Counted from the stretch's first letter, positions 9,101 through 16,000 are shown. The stretch: 33,687 nt of DNA from an uncultured Oscillospiraceae bacterium (GCA_900543395.1 UQQT01000024.1:1-33687), one strand, 5' to 3'. Program-made: numbers and translations. The notes: a model not told the origin generated them from the letters alone.

Positions 9101-9475
9101 TTCGTCGACGGCTCCGAGCAGTCCGCCGACCGCGTTTCCCGCCTTGCACCGCGAAAAAATTTCAAGCGAATCTCCCACGCTCTCGAGCGCGGAGCTCATT
9201 ACGGCGCGGCGGCAGTTTTCGTCCGCCGCGGGCTTTCTTTTGGGCATGAATTCGTCCGTGATTTTTTTTGCGAGCCTTTTGAAGCTGACAACGTCAACCC
9301 GGTCTGTCTTGTCCGCGCCGACGAGCGAGAGAATGTCGCTCTCGCTTCTGAACGAATCCTGCTCGGGGGTTATGAATAAAATATCGCCCGAACCCGAGAG
9401 TATCATTTCGGCGATTAAATTTTTGACTTTGTATGTTTTTCCGCTTCCCGCTTTGCCGTAGATGATTTTTAGCAT
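6137..9475 (-). CDS. addB: AddB helicase-nuclease subunit with iron-sulfur cluster
   Basis: This 1112-residue partner of AddA has an intact N-terminal Walker A GKAGSGKT (7-14). The middle resembles an inactive helicase. The C-terminal nuclease shows VRVIDYKTGG near residue 917. Four cysteines suited to a 4Fe-4S cluster flank the nuclease as in the known AddB: one in DYHKCPFRYFC (about 762) and three in CEFCDYRAVC (about 1073-1080, C-x2-C-x5-C). In known AddAB the cluster holds the nuclease domain together. The start has only a weak GGGGGCG ribosome site. A promoter (TTGTTT-N17-TATAAT) lies upstream at 9506-9534. It is the first gene of addB-addA. Confidence 0.97.
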   Translation of the reverse strand: MLKIIYGKAGSGKTYKVKNLIAEMILSGSGDILFITPEQDSFRSESDILSLVGADKTDRVDVVSFKRLAKKITDEFMPKRKPAADENCRRAVMSSALESVGDSLEIFSRCKAGNAVGGLLGAVDEFKQCGVNSDELKLACENTGNEILKKKAEELNLIFSAYDAILSERFSDSKDDITLCSEIILNNDIFNEKTVFIDGFSGYTAQEYALISALMQKCRDVYITVCCDAVSGKKSVTDVFYYTFGTAGRLKSAANRLSVKISAEKCEYEVEKSDELKILSDNIYSPVPETFENKTARVTLCRAKDPADEAAYISRMIRRLVRENGYRYSDFAVIGRGGTFSKYFPAQFKKYGVNFFRDETLLIKNTPLARLADGALYCAVKSFDTEHILKCLKTSLYSDLNENETADIENYTVVWDISPSEWLNEWTKHPDGYGFETDENAKKRLGKLNESRKKIITPIINLKKDLEKADTASECVKALYDFLIRSSADKNMLKTAKKLCENGREDLALRSETIWDEFMVLLDSFNNVLNDRNITPKRFYELFRVFIDKAETGDIPRERDRVTVGDALRIRVENIKVAFIAGANEGVFPQKNSASFVLTESERRALKSRNVELYEDGEVFASKERYLVCRCVSTPSDMLFVSCSCSDADGSQKSESEILREVKRIVPGCREVETAELSPLEKTETSESVFETAAENFTVRTLEAAALREFIKRDEKYTGSVLALERAAYRQTAKIEKRENAENLFGKDMYLSPSAIEDYHKCPFRYFCKFGLRVKALKKAELNSAVHGLVVHYVLENIFRFHTNKELIEMDEAERRSEIRKYTDEYVLNQMSGESDPRLDYRLRRIGDTIDVILRRLIAEFSSCEFETADVELNIGKDGEVREYTLSLPGGGTISLHGIVDRVDVMKSGDEAFVRVIDYKTGGKDFRLSDVPYGLNLQMLIYLMCLWKNGGDRYGNVVPAGVLYLPAKLGDISLGRNAGQEKIDETRINNGRMNGVILCDERVITGMDSSGTGVFLSNKIIKNGEPGSYALTYDKFVKLKEAVDKAVIETAEELHSGGIEIKPTLSHPYERTCEFCDYRAVCRREDGDGNENIIGTDESWLFDDGEGNDVGR

Positions 9476-9505
9476 GACGCGCCCCCGAAGATTTTTATGT
9501 TTTAT

Positions 9506-9534
9506 ATTATACAGGATATAAAATATAAAAACAA
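9506..9534 (-). promoter_or_regulatory. addB promoter
   Basis: On the minus strand TTGTTT (9529-9534) and TATAAT (9506-9511) are separated by 17 bp. The -35 box lies inside the arm of palindromic repeat copy 2, so the repeat may have supplied part of the promoter. Confidence 0.6.
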
Positions 9535-9568
9535 TAATTTATCGCCTGCACGCAATAAATTATTGTTT
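9529..9568. repeat. AATAATTTA-armed palindromic repeat, copy 2
   Basis: Perfect 14-bp arms AAACAATAATTTAT (9529-9542) and ATAAATTATTGTTT (9555-9568) enclose a 12-nt core CGCCTGCACGCA, close to the CGCGCTGTACGCA core of copy 1. It sits in the divergent space between addB and the isomerase gene. Confidence 0.75.
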
Positions 9569-9574
9569 ACTGCG

Positions 9575-9603
9575 TTGAAAATATGATGTATGATATGTAT
9601 ATA
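9575..9603 (+). promoter_or_regulatory. Promoter of the isomerase-like gene
   Basis: TTGAAA (9575-9580), a 17-bp spacer, and TATATA (9598-9603). It is placed 26 bp before the start codon, with a GCGGAG ribosome site between. Confidence 0.5.
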
Positions 9604-9628
9604 TATTTTTAAAAGCGGAGTGTTATAA

Positions 9629-10405
9629 ATGAAAAAACCTGTCATGGGCATACAGCTTTACACATTGAGAGATTACATAAAAACGGCGGAGGATTTCGAT
9701 TCGACGCTCGAAAGACTCGAAAAAGCGGGTGTGCGCGACGTTCAGATTTCGGCGATAGGCGATATCGCGCCCGAAGTACAGCGTGAAATTCTCGATAAGC
9801 ACAATATGCGTGTGTGCATTACGCATAAACCGCTTGAATCGATTCTCGGCGACATCGACGGCATGATTGCTCATCACAGGACGATAGGATGCGACGCAAT
9901 CGGTCTCGGCTGGATGCCGGAAAACGAGCGCGAAACCCGAGAGGGGCTTATTAATTTTATTAAAAAGCTTGAAGCCGCGGCGAAAATTTATAAGGAAAAC
10001 GGGATTTCGTTTAATTACCATAACCATGATTTTGAATTTAAGCCTCTTGACGGCGGGGAGAATGTTATGGATGTTATATTATCGGAATCCGATCCCGGGC
10101 TTTTCAATTTTATTCCGGACGTTGCGTGGATAGATTACGCGGGATTTGACCCGTGCGGGGTCTTAAAAAGGATGAAGGGCAGGGTAAAGGTCGTTCATTT
10201 TAAGGATTATGTAAGGGATTCCGAGGGAAAGAAGCACTTCGTTCCGCTCGGCGAGGGTGTCGTCGACCTTGAAAAATGTTATAATACTGTCTGCGAGCTC
10301 GAAATTCCGTACGTAATGTACGAGCAGGACGACGAGTGGCCCGGCGGTGATGCATTCAAGGCGTGTGAGATGTCGTGGGAGTATATGAAGAAGCTTTTGA
10401 AATAA
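9629..10405 (+). CDS. Sugar phosphate isomerase/epimerase-like TIM barrel protein
   Basis: A 258-residue protein of the xylose-isomerase-like/AP-endonuclease family 2 TIM barrel. The opening GIQLYTLRDYI is typical. Candidate metal or substrate residues are in SFNYHNHDFEF, PDVAWIDYAG, VVHFKDYV, and the late Glu in YVMYEQDDEWPGGD. Family members isomerise, epimerise or dehydrate sugars, inositols or keto acids; the actual substrate cannot be read from this sequence. The gene stands alone, with its own promoter and a GCGGAG ribosome site. The toxin locus and then the heat-shock operon follow, so the context does not suggest a pathway. Confidence 0.88.
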   Translation: MKKPVMGIQLYTLRDYIKTAEDFDSTLERLEKAGVRDVQISAIGDIAPEVQREILDKHNMRVCITHKPLESILGDIDGMIAHHRTIGCDAIGLGWMPENERETREGLINFIKKLEAAAKIYKENGISFNYHNHDFEFKPLDGGENVMDVILSESDPGLFNFIPDVAWIDYAGFDPCGVLKRMKGRVKVVHFKDYVRDSEGKKHFVPLGEGVVDLEKCYNTVCELEIPYVMYEQDDEWPGGDAFKACEMSWEYMKKLLK

Positions 10406-10446
10406 TTTACTGCGGATAAATGATTTCGGCGGGATGGTAAATATTG

Positions 10447-10476
10447 TTGTACTTTATCAAAAAAAGTCTTTACAAT
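10447..10476 (+). promoter_or_regulatory. Candidate toxin mRNA promoter
   Basis: TTGTAC (10447-10452), an 18-bp spacer, and TACAAT (10471-10476). The resulting mRNA would start near 10483, just upstream of the conserved 5' block of the toxin locus. Confidence 0.45.
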
Positions 10477-10494
10477 AAAAGCTTATTGCGGTAA

Positions 10495-10560
10495 AATAAA
10501 AAAGTCCGCAGAAATATCTGCGGAACTCGGAGCTATCTATTATAACGGTAGGCGGTTTGT
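10495..10560. promoter_or_regulatory. Conserved 5' control block of the type I toxin locus (copy B)
   Basis: It holds a perfect hairpin, TCCGCAGA (10505-10512) with TCTGCGGA (10517-10524). On the minus strand this is followed by CTTTTTTATTTTA, so it can act as an intrinsic terminator for a transcript antisense to the toxin. The next 28 bases (10532-10559) match copy A at 388-413. GGAGCTATC (10529-10537) is inverted as GATAGCTCC at 10754-10762, and ATTATAACGG (10539-10548) is repeated directly at 10773-10782. Confidence 0.55.
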
Positions 10561-10613
10561 CCCTCTTATTTAAGAGGGAGATGATCCCTCTTTTAAGTAA
10601 GGGGGTGATGTCG

Positions 10614-10688
10614 ATGTCGGAAGCAATCCTTTACATAACAATTGTTATGATTATTCTTGCCATCCTCTATTTTTCGGCAGAAAAATAA
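10614..10688 (+). CDS. Small single-helix membrane peptide, candidate type I toxin
   Basis: A 24-codon frame encodes MSEA, a hydrophobic helix ILYITIVMIILAILYF, and a charged tail SAEK. A start at 10608 would add two residues, but GGGGG (10601-10605) is correctly spaced only for 10614. The shape (short peptide, one membrane helix, charged end) matches Fst/holin-like type I toxins that depolarise the membrane. Support comes from context: a strong opposing promoter downstream, a symmetrical hairpin directly after the stop codon, and a long conserved 5' leader. That is the layout of par/Fst-type loci, where a small antisense RNA blocks the toxin mRNA. Toxicity has not been shown here; a free-standing small membrane protein is the alternative. 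Confidence 0.6.
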   Translation: MSEAILYITIVMIILAILYFSAEK

Positions 10689-10767
10689 CCGCCCGAACGT
10701 CCTAAAGTCGGCGGTTATTTTCAATTAACCAATGAGGGGCGAACCGTCTGTCGGATAGCTCCCCGTA
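10680..10767 (-). ncRNA. Candidate antitoxin RNA of the type I locus
   Basis: A minus-strand transcript would begin near 10767 from a perfect-consensus promoter and end at the shared hairpin, giving about 87 nt. It would contain a GGGG/CCCC-closed stem-loop (10736-10764) and pair with the 3' end of the toxin mRNA, including its stop codon. If it reads through the first hairpin, the next minus-strand terminator is at 10505-10524 and the RNA would cover the whole toxin gene. The boundaries are inferred. Confidence 0.5.
10682..10721. terminator. Bidirectional intrinsic terminator shared by toxin and antitoxin RNAs
   Basis: Perfect 12-bp arms AAAATAACCGCC (10682-10693) and GGCGGTTATTTT (10710-10721) with a 16-nt loop. 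T-rich ends on both strands let it stop transcription from either side. It starts within the last codons of the toxin. Confidence 0.75.
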
Positions 10768-10772
10768 TTTAT

Positions 10773-10801
10773 ATTATAACGGCGAAATTGTTTTTTGTCA
10801 A
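10773..10801 (-). promoter_or_regulatory. Consensus promoter of the antitoxin RNA
   Basis: On the minus strand: TTGACA (10796-10801), exactly 17 bp, TATAAT (10773-10778). This is a perfect sigma-A consensus with no coding gene downstream on that strand, which argues for an abundant small RNA. Confidence 0.75.
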
Positions 10802-10948
10802 CGGTAATATAAAATTTGAGCCTTTACCGCGGGAAGACCTACGTCCCGATTTGAGTTTTATTATATTTTTAATTTGGTTATCATTTGAATTTGCATGTAT
10901 TTTTGTCTGTATTTTATATTGGTTATATAAAAACATTGTTAATATCTT

Positions 10949-10977
10949 CGGCGGGTTGAACATCCGCCGTTTTTTTT
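10949..10977 (+). terminator. Intrinsic terminator without an obvious upstream gene
   Basis: CGGCGG (10949-10954) and CCGCCG (10964-10969) form a stem followed by eight T (10970-10977). The 10802-10948 stretch before it is very AT-rich and holds no frame with a credible start and ribosome site. It may end toxin read-through or an unrecognised small RNA, and it insulates the heat-shock promoter. Confidence 0.65.
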
Positions 10978-11050
10978 CTTCAAAAGAGGTGTAATTAGAA
11001 CTCAAAACGGGTGAATGACAAAAATAATTTAAATTTTTTTGGAAAAAGTA

Positions 11051-11079
11051 TTGACAAAAGCATTTTGCCGTATTATATT
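11051..11079 (+). promoter_or_regulatory. Heat-shock operon promoter
   Basis: TTGACA (11051-11056), 17 bp, TATATT (11074-11079). This is a vegetative-type promoter directly before the CIRCE operator, as usual for HrcA-controlled operons. Confidence 0.85.
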
Positions 11080-11090
11080 ATAGATAAAGG

Positions 11091-11117
11091 TTAGCACTCC
11101 GACAGTTCGAGTGCTAA
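11091..11117. promoter_or_regulatory. CIRCE operator (HrcA binding site)
   Basis: A perfect TTAGCACTC-N9-GAGTGCTAA inverted repeat lies between promoter and hrcA start. HrcA binds this sequence and represses the operon until heat stress draws off the GroE chaperonin that keeps HrcA active. Confidence 0.98.
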
Positions 11118-11133
11118 TCAAGCGGAGGTCAGC

Positions 11134-12156
11134 ATGATGGAATTATCACAAAGAAAAAGGAAGCTGTTAGCCCTCATTGTCGAGCGTTATATCGCCTCGG
11201 GCGAACCTGTGGGTTCCTCGGTTCTTTGTTCCGCGCTTGCGGTTTCGTCGGCTACCGTCCGTAACGAAATGGCGGAGCTTTCGGCTATGGGACTGCTCGA
11301 CCAGCCCCATACCTCGGCGGGTCGTATGCCGACGCAGAGAGGTTTGAGATATTATCTCGACAACCTTATAAATCCCGCAGAGTTAAGCAACGCAGACAGA
11401 TTCCGTATCGAGAGCCGATTCGATATGACTCTCGGCGATCCGGTCAAGATTCTCGAGCAGACGGGACGGATTCTTTCGTCGATTACGGGATGCGCCGTCG
11501 CAATGTCGACTCCGTTCGATTCGCAGGCGACCATCCGCAGAGTCGAGCTTGTCCCCGTCGGAAATTACACCGCGCTTGTCGTTATGATGATATCCACGGG
11601 CGTTGTAAAGAGTTCGATATGCAAATGCAGCTCGAAACTCGATATGCCGACGGTTGAGCTTTTCTATTCACTCGCGGGTTCGTGCTTTATCGGCAGACGA
11701 ACGGATGAGATTACGGCGGGCGCGATTCAGAGTATAACCGCTTCGCTCGGCGATAAGATGATGGCTATGCTTCCGCTTATGGTAACGCTCAAAGCTCTTG
11801 TCGAGGAAGCCTCGCAGAGCCAGATACTTACAAGCGGTGAGTCGAATCTTCTGTATCTCGACGGTTTTAATTCGGACGCTCATTCGGTTATGGAATTTAT
11901 GAAGCATACGGACGCGCTTGCGAGAGTTCTTTCATCCCCGTCCGACGGCGTACGCGTTACGCTCGGCAGGGAGAACAGATACAGAGAGCTTGAAAACGCC
12001 GCGGTAATGACCGTCGGCTATTCGGTTCTCGGACGGCAGGTAGGTTCGCTGGCGGTAATCGGTTCTCTGAGGAGCGATTATTCGAGACTCATACCGTGTC
12101 TCAATTTTACCTCGGAGCTTGTCGGCAGAGCCTTAACGCAGGCAATAGAAGAATAA
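11134..12156 (+). CDS. hrcA: Heat-inducible transcription repressor HrcA
   Basis: A 340-residue repressor of class I heat-shock genes. The N-terminal winged helix (about 1-75) contains SQRKRKLLALIVERYIASGE and the recognition region SSATVRNEMAELSAMGLLDQ. A GAF-like and dimerisation region follows, with the usual C-terminal part (VIGSLRSDYSRL). Length is typical. ATG at 11134 or 11137 could serve; GGAGG (11124-11128) fits both. It is the first gene of hrcA-grpE-dnaK-dnaJ and lies directly behind the CIRCE operator, so it controls its own operon. Confidence 0.97.
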   Translation: MMELSQRKRKLLALIVERYIASGEPVGSSVLCSALAVSSATVRNEMAELSAMGLLDQPHTSAGRMPTQRGLRYYLDNLINPAELSNADRFRIESRFDMTLGDPVKILEQTGRILSSITGCAVAMSTPFDSQATIRRVELVPVGNYTALVVMMISTGVVKSSICKCSSKLDMPTVELFYSLAGSCFIGRRTDEITAGAIQSITASLGDKMMAMLPLMVTLKALVEEASQSQILTSGESNLLYLDGFNSDAHSVMEFMKHTDALARVLSSPSDGVRVTLGRENRYRELENAAVMTVGYSVLGRQVGSLAVIGSLRSDYSRLIPCLNFTSELVGRALTQAIEE

Positions 12157-12178
12157 TAAAGGAAACAGGGTGACGGCA

Positions 12179-12766
12179 ATGGCAGAGGCTAAGAAGTCCG
12201 AAAAGACTAAGGATAAGAAAGTAAAAGAAACTCCGAAAAAGGAGTCCGATAAAAAGACGGAGCAGGAAAAGTCCGAAGAATCCGAAAAGGAAAAGAATTC
12301 CGGCGGCGAAAAGGATTCTCTCGATTCCGAGCTTGAAAATATAAGAAATCAGCTTTCACAGGTTAACGATAAGCTGCTGAGAACGCTTGCAGAGTACGAC
12401 AATTACAGAAAGCGTACTCAGAAGGAAAAAGAGGCTATTTACTCCGATTCAAAGAGCGAAATAGTAATGAAGCTTCTCCCGGTTATCGATAATTTCGAGA
12501 GAGCGGAAAAGGCCGAACAGCCCGATTTCGAAGCTTATAAAAAGGGTATTGATATGATATTTACCCAGCTTACCGAGGCGATGAAGAGTCTCGGAGTGGA
12601 AAGCTTCGGAGAGACGGGCGACGAATTCGACCCGAATATGCACAACGGCGTTATGCATACAGACGATGAGAATTTCGGCGAAAACGTTATAGCCGACGTG
12701 TTTATGAAGGGCTATAAAATGGGCGACAGAGTTTTAAGACCCGCGACCGTCAAGGTTGCAAATTAA
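12179..12766 (+). CDS. grpE: Nucleotide exchange factor GrpE
   Basis: A 195-residue dimeric co-chaperone that drives ADP release from DnaK. The first 50 or so residues are a Lys/Glu-rich disordered tail. A long coiled-coil helix (LENIRNQLSQVNDKLLRTLA, then EYDNYRKRTQKEKEAI) follows, and the C-terminal beta domain carries FDPNMHNGVMHT and the end GDRVLRPATVKV. ATG at 12179 was preferred, with AGGG eight nt before it. A GTG at 12170 behind AAAGGA is also possible and would add three residues. It lies 22 nt after hrcA. Identification is certain; only the start is open. Confidence 0.96.
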   Translation: MAEAKKSEKTKDKKVKETPKKESDKKTEQEKSEESEKEKNSGGEKDSLDSELENIRNQLSQVNDKLLRTLAEYDNYRKRTQKEKEAIYSDSKSEIVMKLLPVIDNFERAEKAEQPDFEAYKKGIDMIFTQLTEAMKSLGVESFGETGDEFDPNMHNGVMHTDDENFGENVIADVFMKGYKMGDRVLRPATVKVAN

Positions 12767-12777
12767 AAACGCTTAAT

Positions 12778-12791
12778 ACGGCGAAAGCCGT
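12778..12791 (+). other. GNRA-capped stem-loop between grpE and dnaK
   Basis: ACGGC-GAAA-GCCGT forms a 5-bp stem with a GAAA tetraloop, without a T tract. It is an RNA structure rather than a terminator. Similar intercistronic stems act in mRNA processing or stability in heat-shock operons of other Firmicutes; the role here is inferred. Confidence 0.4.
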
Positions 12792-12834
12792 TAATATAAA
12801 TAAGATTTTTACTCGTTAAAGGAGATAATAAATT

Positions 12835-14700
12835 ATGTCAAAGGTTATAGGTATTGACTTAGGTACAACAAATTCATGCGTAGCGGTTATTGAGGGCGGA
12901 GAGCCCGTAGTTATCCCCAACGCGGAGGGCGCAAGAACCACCCCGTCGGTAGTTGCGTTCGGCAAGAACGGCGAGAGAATGGTAGGTCAGGTTGCAAAAC
13001 GTCAGGCCATTACCAATCCCGACCACACCGTTTCTTCTATCAAGAGACAGATGGGCTCCGATTATCATGTTACAATCGACGACAAGAAATATACTCCCCA
13101 GGAAATTTCGGCTATGATTCTTCAGAAGCTGAAATCGGACGCGGAGAGCTACCTCGGCAGCAAGGTAAGCGAGGCTGTTATCACCGTTCCCGCATACTTC
13201 ACCGACTCACAGCGTCAGGCTACCAAGGACGCGGGCAAGATTGCCGGTCTTGAGGTTAAGAGAATTATAAACGAGCCTACTGCCGCGGCTCTTGCATACG
13301 GTATTGATAAAGAAAACGATCAGAAGATCATGGTTTACGACCTCGGCGGCGGTACGTTCGATGTTTCAATCATTGAAATGGGCGACGGCGTTCAGGAGGT
13401 TCTTGCTACCGCAGGTAACAACAGACTCGGCGGCGACGACTTCGACCAGAGAGTTATCAACTGGATAGCGGACGAATTCAAGAAATCCGACGGCGTTGAC
13501 CTCAGAGGCGACAAGATGGCAATGCAGAGACTTAAAGAGGCTGCCGAGAAAGCAAAGATCGAGCTTTCCGGCGTTACGACTTCAACAATAAGCCTTCCCT
13601 TCATCACCGCGGACGCAACAGGCCCGAAGCATCTTGAGATGACTCTTACCAGAGCTAAATTCAACGAGCTGACCGCAGACCTCGTAGAGGCAACTATGGG
13701 ACCCGTACGTCAGGCTATTTCGGACTCCGGTCTTAAAATCAGCGAGATTGACAAGGTTCTTATGGTCGGCGGTTCATCGAGAATCCCCGCTGTTCAGGAG
13801 GCTATTAAATCGTTCACCGGCAAGGAGCCCTTCAAGGGCATCAACCCCGATGAGTGCGTTGCAATAGGCGCCGCTATTCAGGCAGGCGTTATGGGCGGCG
13901 AAGTTGAGGGTATGCTTCTTCTCGACGTTACGCCTCTGTCGCTGGGTATCGAAACTCTCGGCGGCGTATGCACCAAGATTATAGAGAGAAACACTACCAT
14001 CCCCACTAAGAAGAGTCAGATTTTCTCCACAGCCGCGGACAATCAGACCTCCGTTGAGGTTCACGTTCTTCAGGGCGAGAGAGAATTTGCAAAGGATAAC
14101 AAGACTCTCGGCGTATTCCACCTTGACGGTATTCTTCCCGCAAGAAGAGGTACTCCGCAGATCGAGGTAACGTTCGATATCGACGCTAACGGTATCGTAC
14201 ACGTTTCCGCTAAGGATCTCGGCACCGGCAAGGAGCAGTCCATTGCCATCACGTCCTCGACAAATATGTCAAAGGACGATATCGACAAGGCTGTCCGTGA
14301 GGCGGAGCAGTTCGCAGAGGAGGATAAGAAACGTAAGGAAGAGCTTGACGTAAGAAACGCCGCAGACCAGATGGTTTACCAGAGCGAAAAGATAATTTCC
14401 GAAAACGGCGACAAGTTCACCGCAGAGGAGAAGAGCTCGCTTGAAGCAAAGATCGACGCTCTTAAAGAGGCTCTTAAGGGTCAGGATCTCAACCTTATCA
14501 AGTCTAAACAGGAAGAGCTTGAAAAGGACTTCTACGCAGTTTCCGAGAAGCTTTACAAGGCGGCGCAGGAAGCTAACGGCGGTGCGGCCGCAGGTCAGCC
14601 GGGCGCGCAGGGCTTCGACCCCAACCAGCAGGCGGGCGGTCAGTCCGCTCCCGGAGCCGACGGATACTATGAGGCTCCCTACACCGACGTAAACGAGTAA
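12835..14700 (+). CDS. dnaK: Molecular chaperone DnaK (Hsp70)
   Basis: A 621-residue ATP-driven chaperone. The N-terminal ATPase domain (about 1-380) opens with GIDLGTTNSCVAVIEGG and has PAYFTDSQRQATKDAGKIAG, the phosphate loop DLGGGTFDVSI, and VGGSSRIPAVQ. The linker with LLLDVTPLSLGIET leads into the substrate-binding domain, and a helical lid ends in a Gly/Ala/Gln-rich tail with a short acidic end. The AAAGGAGAT ribosome site (12818-12826) is 8 nt before ATG. Length and motifs are normal. The gene is third in the operon. Its codon use leans to frequent codons, as expected for an abundant protein. Confidence 0.99.
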   Translation: MSKVIGIDLGTTNSCVAVIEGGEPVVIPNAEGARTTPSVVAFGKNGERMVGQVAKRQAITNPDHTVSSIKRQMGSDYHVTIDDKKYTPQEISAMILQKLKSDAESYLGSKVSEAVITVPAYFTDSQRQATKDAGKIAGLEVKRIINEPTAAALAYGIDKENDQKIMVYDLGGGTFDVSIIEMGDGVQEVLATAGNNRLGGDDFDQRVINWIADEFKKSDGVDLRGDKMAMQRLKEAAEKAKIELSGVTTSTISLPFITADATGPKHLEMTLTRAKFNELTADLVEATMGPVRQAISDSGLKISEIDKVLMVGGSSRIPAVQEAIKSFTGKEPFKGINPDECVAIGAAIQAGVMGGEVEGMLLLDVTPLSLGIETLGGVCTKIIERNTTIPTKKSQIFSTAADNQTSVEVHVLQGEREFAKDNKTLGVFHLDGILPARRGTPQIEVTFDIDANGIVHVSAKDLGTGKEQSIAITSSTNMSKDDIDKAVREAEQFAEEDKKRKEELDVRNAADQMVYQSEKIISENGDKFTAEEKSSLEAKIDALKEALKGQDLNLIKSKQEELEKDFYAVSEKLYKAAQEANGGAAAGQPGAQGFDPNQQAGGQSAPGADGYYEAPYTDVNE

Positions 14701-14716
14701 TCTATAAGTAATCGTT

Positions 14717-14741
14717 ACCTCACTCCGTTTTGGGGTGGGGT
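14717..14741 (+). other. Stem-loop between dnaK and dnaJ
   Basis: ACCTCACTCC (14717-14726) can pair with GGGGTGGGGT (14732-14741), using two G-U pairs, around a 5-nt loop. No T tract follows, so it may set dnaK/dnaJ stoichiometry by mRNA processing or partial attenuation rather than act as a full terminator. Confidence 0.4.
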
Positions 14742-14791
14742 ACGTTCGGTAAATACAGTGATCCCGTTTATGAGATCGGAAGGAAACATAT

Positions 14792-15988
14792 ATGGCGGAG
14801 AAAAGAGATTATTACGAGGTGCTCGGCGTTTCCAAGGACGCGAGCGAGGCCGATATTAAAAAAGCATACAGACAGATGGCGAAGAAGTACCATCCCGACC
14901 TCAACCCCGGCGATAAGGACGCGGAAGCTAAGTTTAAGGAAGTCAACGAGGCTTACGAGGTTCTGTCCGACAGTGAGAAAAAGGCTAAGTACGACAGATT
15001 CGGTCACGCGGGCGTAGACCCGAGCTACGGCGCGGGCGGCGGCGGATTCGGCGGCGGATTCGGCGGATTTGACGGCAGCGGAATTGATTTCGATTTGGGC
15101 GACATATTCTCAAGCTTTTTCGGAGGCGGATTCGGCGGTTCGTCAAGATCTGCAAATCCCAACGCGCCCCAGCGCGGAAGCGATATTCAGACGAATGTTT
15201 CCGTTTCGTTTGAAGAGGCGGCTAAGGGATGCAGAAAGACCGTCGACGTTTACCGTATAGAGGTATGCGACCAGTGCTCCGGCACGGGAGCTGCGAAAGG
15301 CTCGACTACGCAGACGTGTCCCGACTGTAAGGGCAAGGGTCAGATAAATACACAGCAGCGCACTCCGTTCGGAGTTATATCCTCTGCGAAGGTATGCTCG
15401 CGCTGCGGCGGCAAGGGAACTATCGTCACATCCCCCTGTCCGAGATGTAAGGGCAAGGGCATGATTCGTCGTCCCGTTAAAATCGACGTCGATATCCCGG
15501 CGGGCATTAACGACCGCCAGGCAGTAAACGTCAGAGGTCAGGGAAACAAGGGAATCAACGGAGGTCCCGCCGGCGATTTGAGAGTCGGAATAAACGTACG
15601 TCCGCATCCGTTCTTTGAGCGCGACGGCTATAATATATGGTGCGACGTCACCGTATCGTTCGCGCAGGCTGCTCTCGGAGATGAGCTTCTCGTCCCCACG
15701 CTCGACGGCAAGATTAAATACACACTCCCCGCGGGAACGCAGAGCGGAGACGTGTTCAAGATAAAGGACAAGGGCATTCAGATGCTCAATCAGCGCGGTA
15801 AGGGCGATATGCTTATAAGAATTATCGTCGAGGTTCCCAGACAGCTTACCCAGAGGCAGAAGGAGCTTTTAAGAGAATTCGACAGTCTTTCCGGCAAGAA
15901 GAATCCGTTCTCGGCAAGCGCGAATCCTGCTGCCGCGGCGAACGCCGAACCCGAAAAGAAAGGCTTTTTCGGCAAGAAGAAAAAGTAA
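14792..15988 (+). CDS. dnaJ: Co-chaperone DnaJ (Hsp40)
   Basis: A 398-residue type I J-protein that delivers substrates to DnaK and stimulates its ATPase. The J-domain holds the HPD triad (34-36 in KKYHPDLNPG). A long Gly/Phe linker with GGFGGGFGGF repeats follows, then four zinc-binding CxxCxGxG units (CDQCSGTG, CPDCKGKG, CSRCGGKG, CPRCKGKG; about 160-225) and the C-terminal substrate-binding domains. It ends in a Lys-rich tail. AAGGA (14780-14784) lies 7 nt before ATG. It is the last gene of the heat-shock operon, followed by a terminator at 16001-16030. Confidence 0.99.
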   Translation: MAEKRDYYEVLGVSKDASEADIKKAYRQMAKKYHPDLNPGDKDAEAKFKEVNEAYEVLSDSEKKAKYDRFGHAGVDPSYGAGGGGFGGGFGGFDGSGIDFDLGDIFSSFFGGGFGGSSRSANPNAPQRGSDIQTNVSVSFEEAAKGCRKTVDVYRIEVCDQCSGTGAAKGSTTQTCPDCKGKGQINTQQRTPFGVISSAKVCSRCGGKGTIVTSPCPRCKGKGMIRRPVKIDVDIPAGINDRQAVNVRGQGNKGINGGPAGDLRVGINVRPHPFFERDGYNIWCDVTVSFAQAALGDELLVPTLDGKIKYTLPAGTQSGDVFKIKDKGIQMLNQRGKGDMLIRIIVEVPRQLTQRQKELLREFDSLSGKKNPFSASANPAAAANAEPEKKGFFGKKKK

Positions 15989-16000
15989 ATTATAATAATT

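Noticed and set aside
10532..10559. TATAAT on the minus strand (10539-10544) as the antitoxin promoter
   Set aside because: There is no -35 at proper spacing and the transcript would be only about 40 nt. The consensus promoter at 10773-10801 explains the antisense RNA better.
10788..10994. A 68-codon hydrophobic frame between the toxin locus and the heat-shock promoter
   Set aside because: It starts with TTG inside the antitoxin promoter, has no ribosome site, and runs straight through an intrinsic terminator. Its hydrophobicity reflects AT-rich DNA.
13774..14202. Open frames antisense to dnaK
   Set aside because: Strong codon bias in dnaK leaves the opposite strand open; there are no start signals and no similarity to known proteins.
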